DNA of 46,668 bases from Lachnospiraceae bacterium (GCA_017550165.1 JAFZQH010000035.1:1-46668), one strand, 5' to 3'. Counted from the stretch's first letter, positions 7,549-16,885 are shown. Translations and numbers: made by a program. Notes: generated by a model not told the origin, from the sequence alone.

Positions 7549-9003
7549 TTATCTTCCGTACAGCTCAGTGATAAACTTAACCTTAACACTGTTGAACTTC
7601 TTTAACTGTGCCTTGGTCACACGAAAACTCCAGTTGCCGCCTACAGTCCCCGGCACATTGGTCCTTCCGCCCGCATCTAAGAGCAGGTAATCCTGCAGGG
7701 GCACAATAGCGGTATCCGCCACGGAGGACATAGCCAGTCTGACCAGATTCTCAACAACCTTCTTGGGTTTGCCTGAATCTGTGTTGATATAATCTGCTAC
7801 ATACTCCCTGTCTGTATCATTTAACTCTTCATACCAGCCCAGCGTCGTGTTGTTATCATGGGTTCCCGTATACACTACGCAGTTCCTGTCATATTTGTGT
7901 GGAAGGTATGTGCTTTCGTGACTCTCGTCAAAAGCAAACTGCAGTATCCTCATTCCGGGGTAGCCGGTGTCCCTAACCAGCGCTACAACAGACTCCGTCA
8001 AATATCCCAGGTCCTCCGCAATGATATTGACTTCTCCGAACCATTCGGAAAGCATCTTAAAGAAGGGCAGTCCCGGGCCCTGCTCCCAGTGGCCCTCTGC
8101 GGCACTTGCAGCCCCATAGGGAATGCTGTAGTATGAATCAAATCCACGAAAATGATCGATACGGACAATATCAAACATCTTTCTGCAGTGGTCTATCCTT
8201 CTTATCCACCAGCCGTACCCCGTCTCTCTGTGACGATCCCAGTCATATAAAGGATTGCCCCAGTGCTGCCCGTCCGGACAGAAAGCGTCGGGAGGACATC
8301 CTGCAACAGCCTTAGGCGTATTATCCTCATTTAACTGGAAGAGTTCCCGGTTGGCAAAGCAATCCGCACTGTCATATGCCACATAAATGGGAAGATCGCC
8401 GACTATCAGTACTCCCTTATCATTGGCGTACTGCTTTAACGCCATCCACTGTTTCATGAAGAGGTATTGAACATATTTATGAAAGCGCTTGGATCTCTCG
8501 ATATCTTCCCCGCCTCCCGCTATCTCAGCCTCATCCCATTCATACCAGGGCTTACCGCTGAAATGTTCCTTTAAGGCGCAATAAGTTGCATAGTCCTCCA
8601 GCCAGTCGGTTGATGTGACGAAGTCAACATAATCCCTGTCCTGCTCAGGCAGAGCTCTTGAAAATGCCAATTCAAGAAGGGCCCGCTTGCCCTCACGGAC
8701 CTTATCATAGTTAACCCGTGACGGATCATCTCCAAAGTCTTTATCCTTACACTCTTTTTTAGTCAGGAGCTTCTCCTCTATAAGTTTTTCCAGATCTATA
8801 TACATAAAGTTCCCTGCAAAAGTCGAGGGTGACTGATAGGGCGAGTCACCATAAGCCACAGGCCCTATGGGAAGGATCTGCCAGAGTTTCTGCCCGCTCT
8901 CGGCCAATATGTCTACGAAATCATATGCTTCCTTGGAAAAACTTCCGATACCATGCTCTGAAGGTAATGAAAATACCGGAAGCAAAACACCTGCTCTTCT
9001 CAT
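7549..9003 (-). CDS. malQ: 4-alpha-glucanotransferase (amylomaltase)
   Basis: A 484-residue enzyme of glycoside hydrolase family 77, which moves alpha-1,4-glucan segments between maltodextrins in the cytoplasm. The catalytic residues are visible: nucleophile Asp 283 in RIDHFRG, acid/base Glu 330 in AEDLG and Asp 383 in THDNN. The N-terminal SLPSEHGIGSF and the SPYQSPS segment are also typical. Length is normal for the short bacterial form. It is the first gene of the ECF-truA operon, behind AAGGAGA. A clear promoter is not seen in the short gap after the rplQ terminator. Confidence 0.95.
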   Translation of the reverse strand: MRRAGVLLPVFSLPSEHGIGSFSKEAYDFVDILAESGQKLWQILPIGPVAYGDSPYQSPSTFAGNFMYIDLEKLIEEKLLTKKECKDKDFGDDPSRVNYDKVREGKRALLELAFSRALPEQDRDYVDFVTSTDWLEDYATYCALKEHFSGKPWYEWDEAEIAGGGEDIERSKRFHKYVQYLFMKQWMALKQYANDKGVLIVGDLPIYVAYDSADCFANRELFQLNEDNTPKAVAGCPPDAFCPDGQHWGNPLYDWDRHRETGYGWWIRRIDHCRKMFDIVRIDHFRGFDSYYSIPYGAASAAEGHWEQGPGLPFFKMLSEWFGEVNIIAEDLGYLTESVVALVRDTGYPGMRILQFAFDESHESTYLPHKYDRNCVVYTGTHDNNTTLGWYEELNDTDREYVADYINTDSGKPKKVVENLVRLAMSSVADTAIVPLQDYLLLDAGGRTNVPGTVGGNWSFRVTKAQLKKFNSVKVKFITELYGR

Positions 9004-9044
9004 ATAAAACCATCTCCTTAAAATATAACTTCCCTATATGGTAA

Positions 9045-9079
9045 CAAAAAAAGGCATCTTGTTCAAGACACCTTTTTTA
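9045..9079 (-). terminator. Terminator of the ribosomal protein supercluster (after rplQ)
   Basis: On the minus strand AAAAAAGGTGTCTTG pairs with CAAGATGCCTTTTTTT (two G-U pairs), leaving a short loop and a T-run. It lies 12 bp after the rplQ stop codon and ends the approximately 16-kb ribosomal transcript. Confidence 0.87.
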
Positions 9080-9090
9080 CCCATAATGCT

Positions 9091-9627
9091 TTATACCAAT
9101 TCCAGAAGTACCTCTAAGGCACCGTCACCCTTTCTCTGACCGATCTTAACGATACGTGTATATCCGCCGTTCCTGTTGGTGTACTTCGGTGCGATATCAT
9201 CGAAGAGTTTCTCAACGAGGTCTACTTCCTTGGAGTTCTTCTTCTTCCCCTTAACATCCTTGGGAAGCTCTGTTACGGGATAAAGTACCTGTAACATCTT
9301 TCTTCTGGCATGAAGTCTTGAGGGCAAATCCTTCTTGATCTCTTTCTCAACCTCATCGTATACGGTTACTTTCTTGCCGTCTACAACTTCCTTGACTCTC
9401 TTGCCGTCCTTGTCTTTACGGGCAACCTTGGCAGTAACCTTAACTGTCTCAAAATTGTCTCTCTCCTTAACTGCTAATGCGATAAGGCCTTCAACGATCT
9501 TAGCAGTCTCTTTTGCTCTTGCCTCGGTTGTTCTGATCTTTCCCTTATTAACAAGTGCCGTAACCTGGCTTCTAAGGATTGCCTTTCTCTGGCTTGAAGT
9601 TCTTCCAAGCTTTCTGTACATTGCCAT
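9091..9627 (-). CDS. rplQ: 50S ribosomal protein L17 with large insertions
   Basis: L17 lines the region of the large subunit near the exit tunnel. Family hallmarks are the N-terminal [18 protein letters not shown], the KTTEARAKE-like segment and the C-terminal [13 protein letters not shown]. The protein has 178 residues against about 115 to 130 usually. A Lys/Glu/Val-rich segment of about 40 residues follows residue 60, and another Lys-rich one of about 15 residues precedes the EVDLVEKLF helix. The open frame extends to 9678, but GGAGG at 9634-9638 sets the start at ATG 9627. It is the last gene of the supercluster. Confidence 0.95.
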   Translation of the reverse strand: MAMYRKLGRTSSQRKAILRSQVTALVNKGKIRTTEARAKETAKIVEGLIALAVKERDNFETVKVTAKVARKDKDGKRVKEVVDGKKVTVYDEVEKEIKKDLPSRLHARRKMLQVLYPVTELPKDVKGKKKNSKEVDLVEKLFDDIAPKYTNRNGGYTRIVKIGQRKGDGALEVLLELV

Positions 9628-9690
9628 TATAATCCTCCATTCTATGTGAGATATGTATGCGCTCTTCGGGCTTACCATACATACCGTTTA

Positions 9691-10650
9691 TTAATCTTCA
9701 CTCTGGTGTAATGCTAATCCCAGCTCTTTTAACTTCGCAAGTACTTCCTCTAAGGACTTACGTCCGAGATTACGTACCTTCATCATATCTTCCGGAGTCT
9801 TGTTGGTCAACTCCTCAACGGTATTGATGCCTGCTCTCTTGAGACAGTTGTACGAACGAACGGATAATTCCAGTTCATCGATGTTCATCTCAAGAACCTT
9901 TTCTTTCTCATTGTTCTCTTTCTCTATCATAACCTCTGCAGTACGTGCATTCTCTGACAGATCAATGAACAGGCTTAAGTGCTCGCTTAAAACCTTAGCC
10001 GCGAGGCTGACTGCCTCATCCGGACCAAGTGTTCCGTTGGTGAACACATCCAATGTAAGCTTATCGTAATCGGTGATCTGGCCTACACGGGTATTGTCAA
10101 CCGTAAGGTTAACACGCTCAACCGGAGTATAAATGGAATCCACTGCGATAACCCCAATGGGGAGATCAGAATTCTTATTCTTATCTGCTCCCACATATCC
10201 ACGTCCGCCGGTGATGGTAAGCTCCATATAAATCTTGCAGTCATTGCCGCCGTTCAATGTAGCTATAACCTGATCCTTGTTAAGGATCTCCACATCGGCA
10301 TCAGTCTGGATATCTGCTGCCGTAACCACACCTTCACCCTCGAAATCGATATAAGCAACCTTCGGTTCATTGGGATCTCCGGAATTCTTAATAGACAGAG
10401 CCTTGATATTCATAATGATCTCTGCTACATCTTCCTTGACTCCGGGGATAGAGCTGAACTCATGAAGAACGCCATCAATCTTAACCTGGCTCACTGCAAA
10501 GCCCGGGAGAGATGATAACATGATCCTTCTTAATGAGTTACCTAAAGTAGTACCATATCCTCTCTCAAGAGGTTCAACAACAAAGCGTCCGTATTTGTTA
10601 TCTTCTGATATCTCAGCTATCTCAATCTTTGGTTTTTCGAAATCAAACAC
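9691..10650 (-). CDS. rpoA: DNA-directed RNA polymerase subunit alpha
   Basis: A 319-residue alpha subunit. The N-terminal assembly domain contains the conserved [20 protein letters not shown] start (residues about 31-50), and the C-terminal domain (about 255-315) contains the helix-hairpin-helix [11 protein letters not shown] segment that binds UP elements and activators. It scaffolds RNA polymerase assembly. It sits between rpsD and rplQ in the alpha operon, as in most Firmicutes. Confidence 0.98.
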   Translation of the reverse strand: MFDFEKPKIEIAEISEDNKYGRFVVEPLERGYGTTLGNSLRRIMLSSLPGFAVSQVKIDGVLHEFSSIPGVKEDVAEIIMNIKALSIKNSGDPNEPKVAYIDFEGEGVVTAADIQTDADVEILNKDQVIATLNGGNDCKIYMELTITGGRGYVGADKNKNSDLPIGVIAVDSIYTPVERVNLTVDNTRVGQITDYDKLTLDVFTNGTLGPDEAVSLAAKVLSEHLSLFIDLSENARTAEVMIEKENNEKEKVLEMNIDELELSVRSYNCLKRAGINTVEELTNKTPEDMMKVRNLGRKSLEEVLAKLKELGLALHQSED

Positions 10651-10706
10651 TTACGATTCCCTCCTATTCTATTGTACATAAGATCTTCTCGTAACTGTAC
10701 TCTTAC

Positions 10707-11300
10707 TTACTTAGAATACAGCTCGACTATAAGCATCTCGTCTACAGGAACATCGATGGCGCTCCTTGCGGGGATCTCCTTAACTGTTCCCTTAAGATTC
10801 TCGGGATCTGCTTCAAGCCATTCCGGAACAAGTCTTCCGGCTGTTGTCTCAAGAATATCCTTGTATCTCTGGAATCCTTTAAACTTCTCTTTGATTTCGA
10901 TAACATCCCCCGCCTTAACGATATAAGAGGGGATCTGTACCGGCTTACCATTAACCAGTACATGTCTGTGATCCACGATCTGACGTGCTTCCATACGTGT
11001 TCTCGCGAATCCGAGACGGAATAATACATTATCAAGCCTGCACTCAAGTAAGATAATGAGGTTGGGGCCTGTCATTCCGCTCATCTTCTTAGCCTTCTTG
11101 TAATAATTTCTGAAGGGCTTCTCTAAAACGCCGTAGATGAACTTGGCTTTCTGCTTCTCACGAAGCTGCAGCGCATACTCACTCATCTTCTTGTTGGCGC
11201 GCTTTAACTCTCTGTGTGACTTTTTATCTATTCCTAAATAAACCGGATCTAATCCAAGTGATCTGCATCTTTTAAGAACAGGAACTCTGTTAACTGCCAT
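10707..11300 (-). CDS. rpsD: 30S ribosomal protein S4
   Basis: A 197-residue primary 16S-rRNA-binding protein. The S4 RNA-binding domain is seen at about residues 90-150 (LDNVLFRLGFARTRMEARQ, then GHVLVNG-like DHRHVLVNGK). It carries the paralogue type without the N-terminal four-cysteine zinc site (it starts MAVNRVPVLKRCRSL with only one Cys). S4 often autoregulates the alpha operon in Firmicutes; no clear leader element for that is evident directly before this gene. Confidence 0.97.
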   Translation of the reverse strand: MAVNRVPVLKRCRSLGLDPVYLGIDKKSHRELKRANKKMSEYALQLREKQKAKFIYGVLEKPFRNYYKKAKKMSGMTGPNLIILLECRLDNVLFRLGFARTRMEARQIVDHRHVLVNGKPVQIPSYIVKAGDVIEIKEKFKGFQRYKDILETTAGRLVPEWLEADPENLKGTVKEIPARSAIDVPVDEMLIVELYSK

Positions 11301-11318
11301 TCTATTCTACACCTCCTA

Positions 11319-11714
11319 CTAAACTCTTCTTCTCTTTGGCGGACGACATCCATTATGCGGTACAGGAGTTACGTCTCTGATACTTGTAACCTCAAGACCA
11401 CATGCCTGAAGTGCACGAATAGCTGCTTCTCTTCCTGATCCTGGTCCCTTAACCATAACTTCAACTGTTTTCAAACCATGTACTAAAGCTGCCTTTGCAG
11501 CTGTCTCTGCTGCCATCTGAGCAGCATATGGAGTAGATTTCCTTGAACCTCTAAATCCAAGACCACCGGCACTTGCCCATGAAAGAGCATTACCCTCAGT
11601 ATCAGTTAATGTAACAATGGTGTTGTTAAAAGATGACTGAATGTGTGCCTGTCCGCGTTCAACGTTTTTCTTTACACGCTTTTTTGTCACTTTTTTTGTA
11701 ACTTTTTTAGCCAT
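11319..11714 (-). CDS. rpsK: 30S ribosomal protein S11
   Basis: A 131-residue protein of the small-subunit platform. The family core is complete: the [15 protein letters not shown] segment, [19 protein letters not shown] and the C-terminal [20 protein letters not shown]. The N-terminus is Lys/Val-rich ([11 protein letters not shown]). It lies between rpsM and rpsD in the alpha operon, with an 18-bp gap to rpsD. Confidence 0.98.
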   Translation of the reverse strand: MAKKVTKKVTKKRVKKNVERGQAHIQSSFNNTIVTLTDTEGNALSWASAGGLGFRGSRKSTPYAAQMAAETAAKAALVHGLKTVEVMVKGPGSGREAAIRALQACGLEVTSIRDVTPVPHNGCRPPKRRRV

Positions 11715-11774
11715 TAAACTAACCTACTTTCTAAATATTTCAACTACTTCAACTACAATATCTGCCGAGAATGA

Positions 11775-12143
11775 TTACTTCTTCTTTCCGGCAACTGTTC
11801 TCTTGGGTCCCTTACGTGTTCTTGCATTGGTCTTAGTCTTCTGACCACGAACGGGAAGACCCTTTCTGTGACGGATACCTCTGTAGCATCCGATCTCTTG
11901 CAATCTCTTGATGTTCATGGCAACTTCTCTTCTCAAGTCACCCTCTACCATGTAGGAATCACCAATGATCGCAGCGATCCTCTTTACCTCATCATCTGTC
12001 AACTCTCTGACACGTGTGTCCGGATTAACCTTAGCCTCTGCAAGGATCTTGTTAGAGCTTACTCTGCCGATCCCGTAGATGTATGTCAAACCAATCTCAA
12101 CACGCTTGTCTCTCGGTAAATCAACGCCAGCAATACGAGCCAT
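11775..12143 (-). CDS. rpsM: 30S ribosomal protein S13
   Basis: A 122-residue protein of the small-subunit head that contacts the large subunit and P-site tRNA. It starts [21 protein letters not shown], has the helix-two-turn-helix [11 protein letters not shown], and ends in a basic tail with [16 protein letters not shown]. It follows rpmJ, the usual order in Firmicutes. Confidence 0.98.
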   Translation of the reverse strand: MARIAGVDLPRDKRVEIGLTYIYGIGRVSSNKILAEAKVNPDTRVRELTDDEVKRIAAIIGDSYMVEGDLRREVAMNIKRLQEIGCYRGIRHRKGLPVRGQKTKTNARTRKGPKRTVAGKKK

Positions 12144-12201
12144 TTACTTATTACACCTCCATCTTAATAATGCTATAGTTTAACGCACAGATCAGAGACA
12201 A

Positions 12202-12315
12202 TTATCCTTGTCTCTGCTTATGCTTCGGGTTCTCACATATTACTCTGATACTTCCTTTTCTCTTAATGATCTTACATTTCTCGCAGATAGGTTTAACTGA
12301 TGATCTTACCTTCAT
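12202..12315 (-). CDS. rpmJ: 50S ribosomal protein L36 (zinc-binding form)
   Basis: A 37-residue protein, [14 protein letters not shown] at the start and NPKHKQRQG at the end. The zinc ligands Cys 11, Cys 14, Cys 27 and His 32 are all present, so it is the zinc-dependent paralogue. It lies between infA and rpsM, as in most bacteria, and starts behind GGGAGGT. It is the first gene after an internal promoter. Confidence 0.96.
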   Translation of the reverse strand: MKVRSSVKPICEKCKIIKRKGSIRVICENPKHKQRQG

Positions 12316-12363
12316 CGGACTACCTCCCTTCTCATAAAAACGCCTATTAAACAATCGGATGAT

Positions 12364-12392
12364 ATTTTATCATATATTTTTGCTAATATCAA
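12364..12392 (-). promoter_or_regulatory. Internal promoter of the alpha operon (rpmJ-rpsM-rpsK-rpsD-rpoA-rplQ)
   Basis: TTGATA (12387-12392), exactly 17 bp, TAAAAT (12364-12369) on the minus strand: five of six matches in each hexamer. It lies in the 85-bp gap between infA and rpmJ, the longest gap in this half of the cluster, and would give rpoA extra transcription. Confidence 0.65.
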
Positions 12393-12400
12393 GCAAAATC

Positions 12401-12619
12401 TTATTTATCCCTCCAGATGATCCTTCCCTTGGACAGATCATAGGGCGATAACTCTATGGTCACTTTATCTCCCGGCAAAATACGGATAAAATTCATTCTT
12501 AATTTGCCGCTGATATGAGCCAATACTGTATGGCCATTATCAAGCTGTACCTGAAACATTGCATTCGGCAGTTTCTCAATAACAGTGCCTTCTACTTCAA
12601 TAACATCTGCTTTTGACAT
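12401..12619 (-). CDS. infA: Translation initiation factor IF-1
   Basis: A 72-residue single OB-fold (S1-like) protein that occupies the ribosomal A site during initiation. Family residues are clear: [19 protein letters not shown], then [19 protein letters not shown] and a C-terminal [11 protein letters not shown]. It lies 9 bp after the KOW-domain gene. Confidence 0.98.
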   Translation of the reverse strand: MSKADVIEVEGTVIEKLPNAMFQVQLDNGHTVLAHISGKLRMNFIRILPGDKVTIELSPYDLSKGRIIWRDK

Positions 12620-12628
12620 ATAATCCTC

Positions 12629-12901
12629 CTAATCCTGTCTCTTTTTGAACTCTTCTATGGTCCTTCGGATCATTATATCATCGGGTCTGTTCCCGCTTTC
12701 CATGCATTCCCTGACCTCGTCGGATACTCTTTTAACGATCTGAATATGCTTGTATTTCTTCTTCTTCGGCTTATCCACGGTCCGAAGCCTTCCGTCACAG
12801 AGATATACATATTCCTCGTCCTGATCGACGATGAGATATACCCTGTCCCGGTCATGCCCCGCCCGGGAGAATGCAAGCATTCCGCACAAATCCTTATCCA
12901 T
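12629..12901 (-). CDS. KOW-domain RNA-binding protein (L14e/YbxF-neighbourhood type)
   Basis: A 90-residue protein with an N-terminal KOW-like beta domain (LAFSRAGHDRDRVYLIV, residues 8-24), then the LCDGRLRTVDKPKKKKYKHIQ segment and a helical tail. Clostridia commonly carry such an L14e-like gene between map and infA. Its exact job on the ribosome is not established. It overlaps the end of map by 8 bp, which suggests translational coupling. Confidence 0.88.
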   Translation of the reverse strand: MDKDLCGMLAFSRAGHDRDRVYLIVDQDEEYVYLCDGRLRTVDKPKKKKYKHIQIVKRVSDEVRECMESGNRPDDIMIRRTIEEFKKRQD

Positions 12902-13670
12902 TTACTGATCCTCCGATCGAGGGCAAAGTAAGTATCACCGGATCTCCGTCTGTTATCAGCACCGTATTTTCATAATGGGCTGACAGGGATCCGTCCTCCG
13001 AACAAACCGTCCAGTCGTCATCTTCCCAGACAACGTCTGCCCTTCCGGCATTGATCATGGGCTCTATGGCGAGGGTCATTCCCGCCTGAAGCCTTATTCC
13101 CCGGCGCTTCTGCTTGAAGTTAGGCACCTGGGGGTCCTCGTGAAGGTTCTTTCCTATACCGTGGCCTACCAGATCTCTCACAATCCCGTATCCGAACTGT
13201 GATATGTAATCATCGATCGCCGTGGATATATCATTAAGGTGATTGCCTGCCCTGGCAAACTTGATCCCTTCATAGAAGCTCTGCCTGGTCCTCTCTATAA
13301 GAAGCCTTGCTTCCTCGGATATCTCTCCCACCGGATATGTTCTGGCGGCATCTGAATGATATCCCTTGTATATGACTCCCGCATCAAGGCTTACGATATC
13401 TCCTTCTTCAAGGATCCTGTGCTGATCCGGGATCCCGTGTACCACCTGGTCATTGACCGAAACACATATTGACGCGGGATATCCGTTATAATTCAAAAAA
13501 GAGGGGATGGTATTGTAACTCTTTATGATCCTCGCACCTTCTCTGTCTATGTCCAGTGTGGAGATCCCGGGCTTTATCATCTCGCCCAGTCGTTCAAGTA
13601 CTTCTGCCAGTATCTTACCGGATTCCATCATAAGTTGGATCTCCCTGGCAGATTTGATAGTAACAGCCAT
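12894..13670 (-). CDS. map: Methionine aminopeptidase, type I
   Basis: A 258-residue enzyme that removes the initiator methionine from nascent proteins. Metal ligands can be seen: the Asp pair in SLDAGVIYKGYHSDAARTY, His in VGHGIGKNLHEDPQ, Glu in LAIEPMI and Glu in HYENTVLIT. There is no N-terminal SH3-binding extension, so it is type Ia. The position after adk and before infA is the standard spc-alpha layout. Confidence 0.97.
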   Translation of the reverse strand: MAVTIKSAREIQLMMESGKILAEVLERLGEMIKPGISTLDIDREGARIIKSYNTIPSFLNYNGYPASICVSVNDQVVHGIPDQHRILEEGDIVSLDAGVIYKGYHSDAARTYPVGEISEEARLLIERTRQSFYEGIKFARAGNHLNDISTAIDDYISQFGYGIVRDLVGHGIGKNLHEDPQVPNFKQKRRGIRLQAGMTLAIEPMINAGRADVVWEDDDWTVCSEDGSLSAHYENTVLITDGDPVILTLPSIGGSVNG

Positions 13671-13689
13671 ATAACTCGCTCCCAGTATA

Positions 13690-14331
13690 CTAACCCAATA
13701 TCTTAACTATGGCATTAAATACATCATCCATGGGTTTAGTTCCGTCCACATCTTTAATGATGCCCTTCTTTGTATAATAATCAATAAGGGGCTGTGTCTG
13801 CTCATGATAAACATCAAGACGCTTCTTTACTGTCTCAGGCTTATCATCATCTCTGAGGATAAGCTCTCCGCCGCATCGGTCGCAAATGCCTTCCTTCTTT
13901 GGGGGAATGTTAACGACATGATATGTGGCACCGCATCCCACGCAGGCACGTCTTCCGCCCATACGTGTAATGATGTTATCGTCCGGAACATCAATATTGA
14001 TCGCATAATCCATTGAATCATTCATCTCGGATAATGCTTTATCCAGACATTCTGCCTGAGGGATCGTCCTGGGGAAACCATCGAGTACGTAACCCTTCGC
14101 GCAGTCCGGATTCTTTACTCTGTCCACCACCAGGTCTACAACCAGTTCATCGGGAACAAGGAGTCCCTGATCCATGTATGTCTTAGCCTTCTTACCAAGC
14201 TCAGTACCCTCTTTGATATTGGCTCTGAATATATCTCCCGTTGAGATGTGAGGTACGCCGTACTTGTCGGCTATCATCTTTGCCTGAGTTCCTTTGCCGG
14301 CACCGGGAGCACCTAACATGATGATCTTCAT
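13690..14331 (-). CDS. adk: Adenylate kinase (zinc-binding LID)
   Basis: A 213-residue enzyme interconverting AMP, ADP and ATP. The P-loop is [10 protein letters not shown] at the N-terminus. The LID carries four cysteines (CVGC and CDRC), the structural zinc site of Gram-positive enzymes. The frame also opens at a TTG at 14346, but GGAGG (14340-14344) is 8 nt from ATG 14331, so that start is chosen. It follows secY with a 90-bp gap that can fold into two hairpins. Confidence 0.97.
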   Translation of the reverse strand: MKIIMLGAPGAGKGTQAKMIADKYGVPHISTGDIFRANIKEGTELGKKAKTYMDQGLLVPDELVVDLVVDRVKNPDCAKGYVLDGFPRTIPQAECLDKALSEMNDSMDYAINIDVPDDNIITRMGGRRACVGCGATYHVVNIPPKKEGICDRCGGELILRDDDKPETVKKRLDVYHEQTQPLIDYYTKKGIIKDVDGTKPMDDVFNAIVKILG

Positions 14332-14363
14332 CTTAAATCCCTCCAATCAATCCATGAAATGCA

Positions 14364-14414
14364 ATGTCTTGTAACAACAGACATCGGCCGTCACGCAAAA
14401 AACGCGCGACAGCC
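14364..14414 (-). other. Two hairpins in the secY-adk gap
   Basis: In the minus-strand transcript the first hairpin pairs 14414-14404 with 14396-14386 over 11 positions including two G-U pairs that exist only in the transcribed RNA sense, with a U-rich loop. The second pairs 14384-14379 with 14369-14364 (6 bp). Neither is followed by a T-run, so this is not a standard terminator; RNA processing or tuning of adk-map expression is possible. Confidence 0.5.
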
Positions 14415-14421
14415 TGATGTA

Positions 14422-15723
14422 TTAATCACTTAAGAATCCCTTATAATAACGAACTACCATCTGTGACTCGATCTGCTTCAACGTCTCAATGATAACACCG
14501 ACAATGATGATAATGGACGTTCCCGCAAATGAAACACTGGCACCGAATACACCGTTAAAAATAATAGGGATGACAGCAACTATAATGAGTCCAACCGCAC
14601 CGATAAAGATAATGTGGTTCAATATATCATTTAAATAGTCACTGGTGGGCTTACCGGGCCTGATACCCGGGATAAATCCGCCCTGCTTCTTCATATTATC
14701 CGCAACCTCCAGCGGATTGAAGGTGATGGATGTATAGAAATATGCAAATGCTATGACAAGAACAATGTAAAGGATAAGTCCCCATGAATACACAAGATTA
14801 TCCTTATTGCACCAGTTGCTCTGGCTGAGTCCCTTGAGGATAACTCCTCCTTCATGTCCCATAAAAGCGGATATGATAACGGGAACCTGCATGATGGACT
14901 GTGCAAAGATAATGGGGATAACGCCGGCGGTATTAACCTTAAGGGGGATAACAGATCCCTGTCCGCCTACGTTCTTACGGCCCTGCATCTTCTGTGAATA
15001 CTGTACCGGTATCCTTCTCTCGGCATTTGACAAAACAACTACGAACACTACTACGGCAATGATAATGGCAGCAATGATAACTCCTGCCAGAACTGCCCTG
15101 GGGATTGTCTTTCCGTTCATAAACTGGTTGTAAAGCGACGTAAAGTCTGCCGGCAGACGGGAAAGGATGTTGATAAGAAGGATAATGGATATACCGTTAC
15201 CTTCTCCTTTCTCCGTTATACGCTCTCCTATCCACATGAGGATAGCAGAACCTGCAACCAGAGTGATGATGGTAGAGGCACAATTAATAAAATTGTACTC
15301 CTGAAGCAGTCCCTGGCGGCCGAAGCCGATGGTCATAGATGCAGCCTGGATAAGCGCAAGCCCTACCGTTAAATATCTTGTGAGCTTGGTAAGCTTCTTA
15401 CGCCCGTCCTCACCGTCCTTCTGCCACTCTTCCAGCTTGGGAATGGCGATGGTCAGCAGCTGAACGATGATCGAACTTGTAATGTAGGGTGTAATGCTCA
15501 GAGCAAATACTGACAGCTCCGAAAACGAACCACCCGTTATGGCATTAAAAAAGTTAAATGCATCTCCGTTCTGGCTGGCGAACCACTGAGCAAAATAGTC
15601 TCTGTTAACTCCCGGAATGGGAAGCTGTGATCCCGCTCTAACCACTATGAGCATGAGAAAGGTAAAGAATAATCTTTTCCGGATCTCTTCTACTTTCAAA
15701 GCATTTCTCAATGTCTTAAACAT
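14422..15723 (-). CDS. secY: Preprotein translocase subunit SecY
   Basis: A 433-residue channel protein of the Sec translocon with about ten membrane segments. Family marks are the LPIPGVNRDYF periplasmic start, the GSQLPIPG plug-side segment and the cytoplasmic loop GVGLALIQAAS region, with the C-terminal VGVIIETLKQIESQMVVRYYKGF. Its ATG shares one base with the rplO stop codon (TAATG), so the two are translationally coupled. Confidence 0.98.
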   Translation of the reverse strand: MFKTLRNALKVEEIRKRLFFTFLMLIVVRAGSQLPIPGVNRDYFAQWFASQNGDAFNFFNAITGGSFSELSVFALSITPYITSSIIVQLLTIAIPKLEEWQKDGEDGRKKLTKLTRYLTVGLALIQAASMTIGFGRQGLLQEYNFINCASTIITLVAGSAILMWIGERITEKGEGNGISIILLINILSRLPADFTSLYNQFMNGKTIPRAVLAGVIIAAIIIAVVVFVVVLSNAERRIPVQYSQKMQGRKNVGGQGSVIPLKVNTAGVIPIIFAQSIMQVPVIISAFMGHEGGVILKGLSQSNWCNKDNLVYSWGLILYIVLVIAFAYFYTSITFNPLEVADNMKKQGGFIPGIRPGKPTSDYLNDILNHIIFIGAVGLIIVAVIPIIFNGVFGASVSFAGTSIIIIVGVIIETLKQIESQMVVRYYKGFLSD

Positions 15724-16160
15724 TAGATCACCTCAGCTTTTCCACCTAAAGCTTCTATCTTTTCCTTGGCACCTGCACTGAATGCATTAGCCTTAACCGT
15801 AAGCTTCTTAGTCAATGCGCCGTTGCCAAGTATCTTGACCCCGTCTCTGGGGTTCTTAACTATTCCTTCTTCGATGAGAGTCTTAACGCTTACCTCTGCC
15901 CCATCATCGAAGCGCTCTAATGCACTTATATTGATAGCGACAATATCCTTGGAGTTGATGCAGGTAAATCCTCTCTTGGGGATACGTCTGTATAAAGGCA
16001 TCTGTCCACCTTCAAAACCTGTTCTCGGTGCTCCGGAACGGGCTTTCTGTCCCTTATGGCCTTTGCCGGCTGTCTTGCCGTTTCCCGAACCATGGCCACG
16101 GCCTCTTCTGAAACTGTCCTTATTAGAACCGGCTGCCGGTTTTAAATTAGATAAGTCCAT
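15723..16160 (-). CDS. rplO: 50S ribosomal protein L15
   Basis: A 145-residue protein with the Gly/Arg/Lys-rich N-terminal extension ([20 protein letters not shown]) that threads into 23S rRNA, and the [17 protein letters not shown] core. Normal length. It precedes secY, overlapping it by one base. Confidence 0.98.
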   Translation of the reverse strand: MDLSNLKPAAGSNKDSFRRGRGHGSGNGKTAGKGHKGQKARSGAPRTGFEGGQMPLYRRIPKRGFTCINSKDIVAINISALERFDDGAEVSVKTLIEEGIVKNPRDGVKILGNGALTKKLTVKANAFSAGAKEKIEALGGKAEVI

Positions 16161-16178
16161 TGTGACACCTCCTGATCT

Positions 16179-16361
16179 TTATATCTCTTCTACTTTAACC
16201 AAGTGTCTGATCTGCTGGATCATTCCCTTTGTAGCCGCATTGTTGGGCTGTTCAACACTTGAGTTTAATTTATGCAATCCCAAAGCTTCAACAGTCTTCT
16301 TATGTTTGGGAATTGCTCCGATAGTTGATTTAACTAATGTGATCTTTACCTTATCAGCCAT
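16179..16361 (-). CDS. rpmD: 50S ribosomal protein L30
   Basis: A 60-residue protein with the family start KVKITLVKSTIGAIPKHKKT and the GLHKLNSSVEQPN segment. It lies in the standard rpsE-rpmD-rplO order with 14- to 18-bp gaps. Confidence 0.97.
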   Translation of the reverse strand: MADKVKITLVKSTIGAIPKHKKTVEALGLHKLNSSVEQPNNAATKGMIQQIRHLVKVEEI

Positions 16362-16375
16362 CTTATGATTCCTCC

Positions 16376-16885
16376 TTAACCTAAGATCTCCTGTAATGAT
16401 TTGCCGCGGTTCTTGGCAACTTCTTCAGGAGACTTAAGCTGTCCTAATCCCTCGATAGTTGCGAGAACTACATTCTGCTTATTATTGGAACCGAGTGACT
16501 TGGTACGGATGTTCCTGATACCTGCCAGCTCGCATACGATACGTGCCGGACCGCCTGCTATGATACCGGTACCTTCCGGAGCTCTCTTAAGCAGTACTGA
16601 TGCACCTGTATGCTTTCCGATAATGTCATGTGTAATACTGTTATTATCATCTAATGTAACGGAAATAAGCTTCTTCATTGCGTCTTCTTTACCCTTGCGG
16701 ATAGCCTCGGGAATCTCGGCAGCTTTACCGAGACCAGCTCCTACATGGCCGTGCTCATCACCTACAACCACAAGTGCGGTAAATCTGAAGTTACGTCCAC
16801 CTTTAACAACCTTAGTAACACGCTTGATAGAAACTACCTTTTCCGTTAATTCTAATTGACTGGGGTCAATGATTGTTCGTTTCAT
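16376..16885 (-). CDS. rpsE: 30S ribosomal protein S5
   Basis: A 169-residue protein important for decoding accuracy. The double-stranded-RNA-binding-like N-domain contains [18 protein letters not shown], followed by [19 protein letters not shown], and the C-domain has the [15 protein letters not shown] segment. Normal length and standard location between rplR and rpmD. Confidence 0.98.
   Translation of the reverse strand: MKRTIIDPSQLELTEKVVSIKRVTKVVKGGRNFRFTALVVVGDEHGHVGAGLGKAAEIPEAIRKGKEDAMKKLISVTLDDNNSITHDIIGKHTGASVLLKRAPEGTGIIAGGPARIVCELAGIRNIRTKSLGSNNKQNVVLATIEGLGQLKSPEEVAKNRGKSLQEILG

Noticed and set aside
12313-12338. Upstream mini-frame of 7 codons whose stop overlaps the rpmJ start
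   Set aside because: It runs through the ribosome binding site of rpmJ and has none of its own; probably chance.
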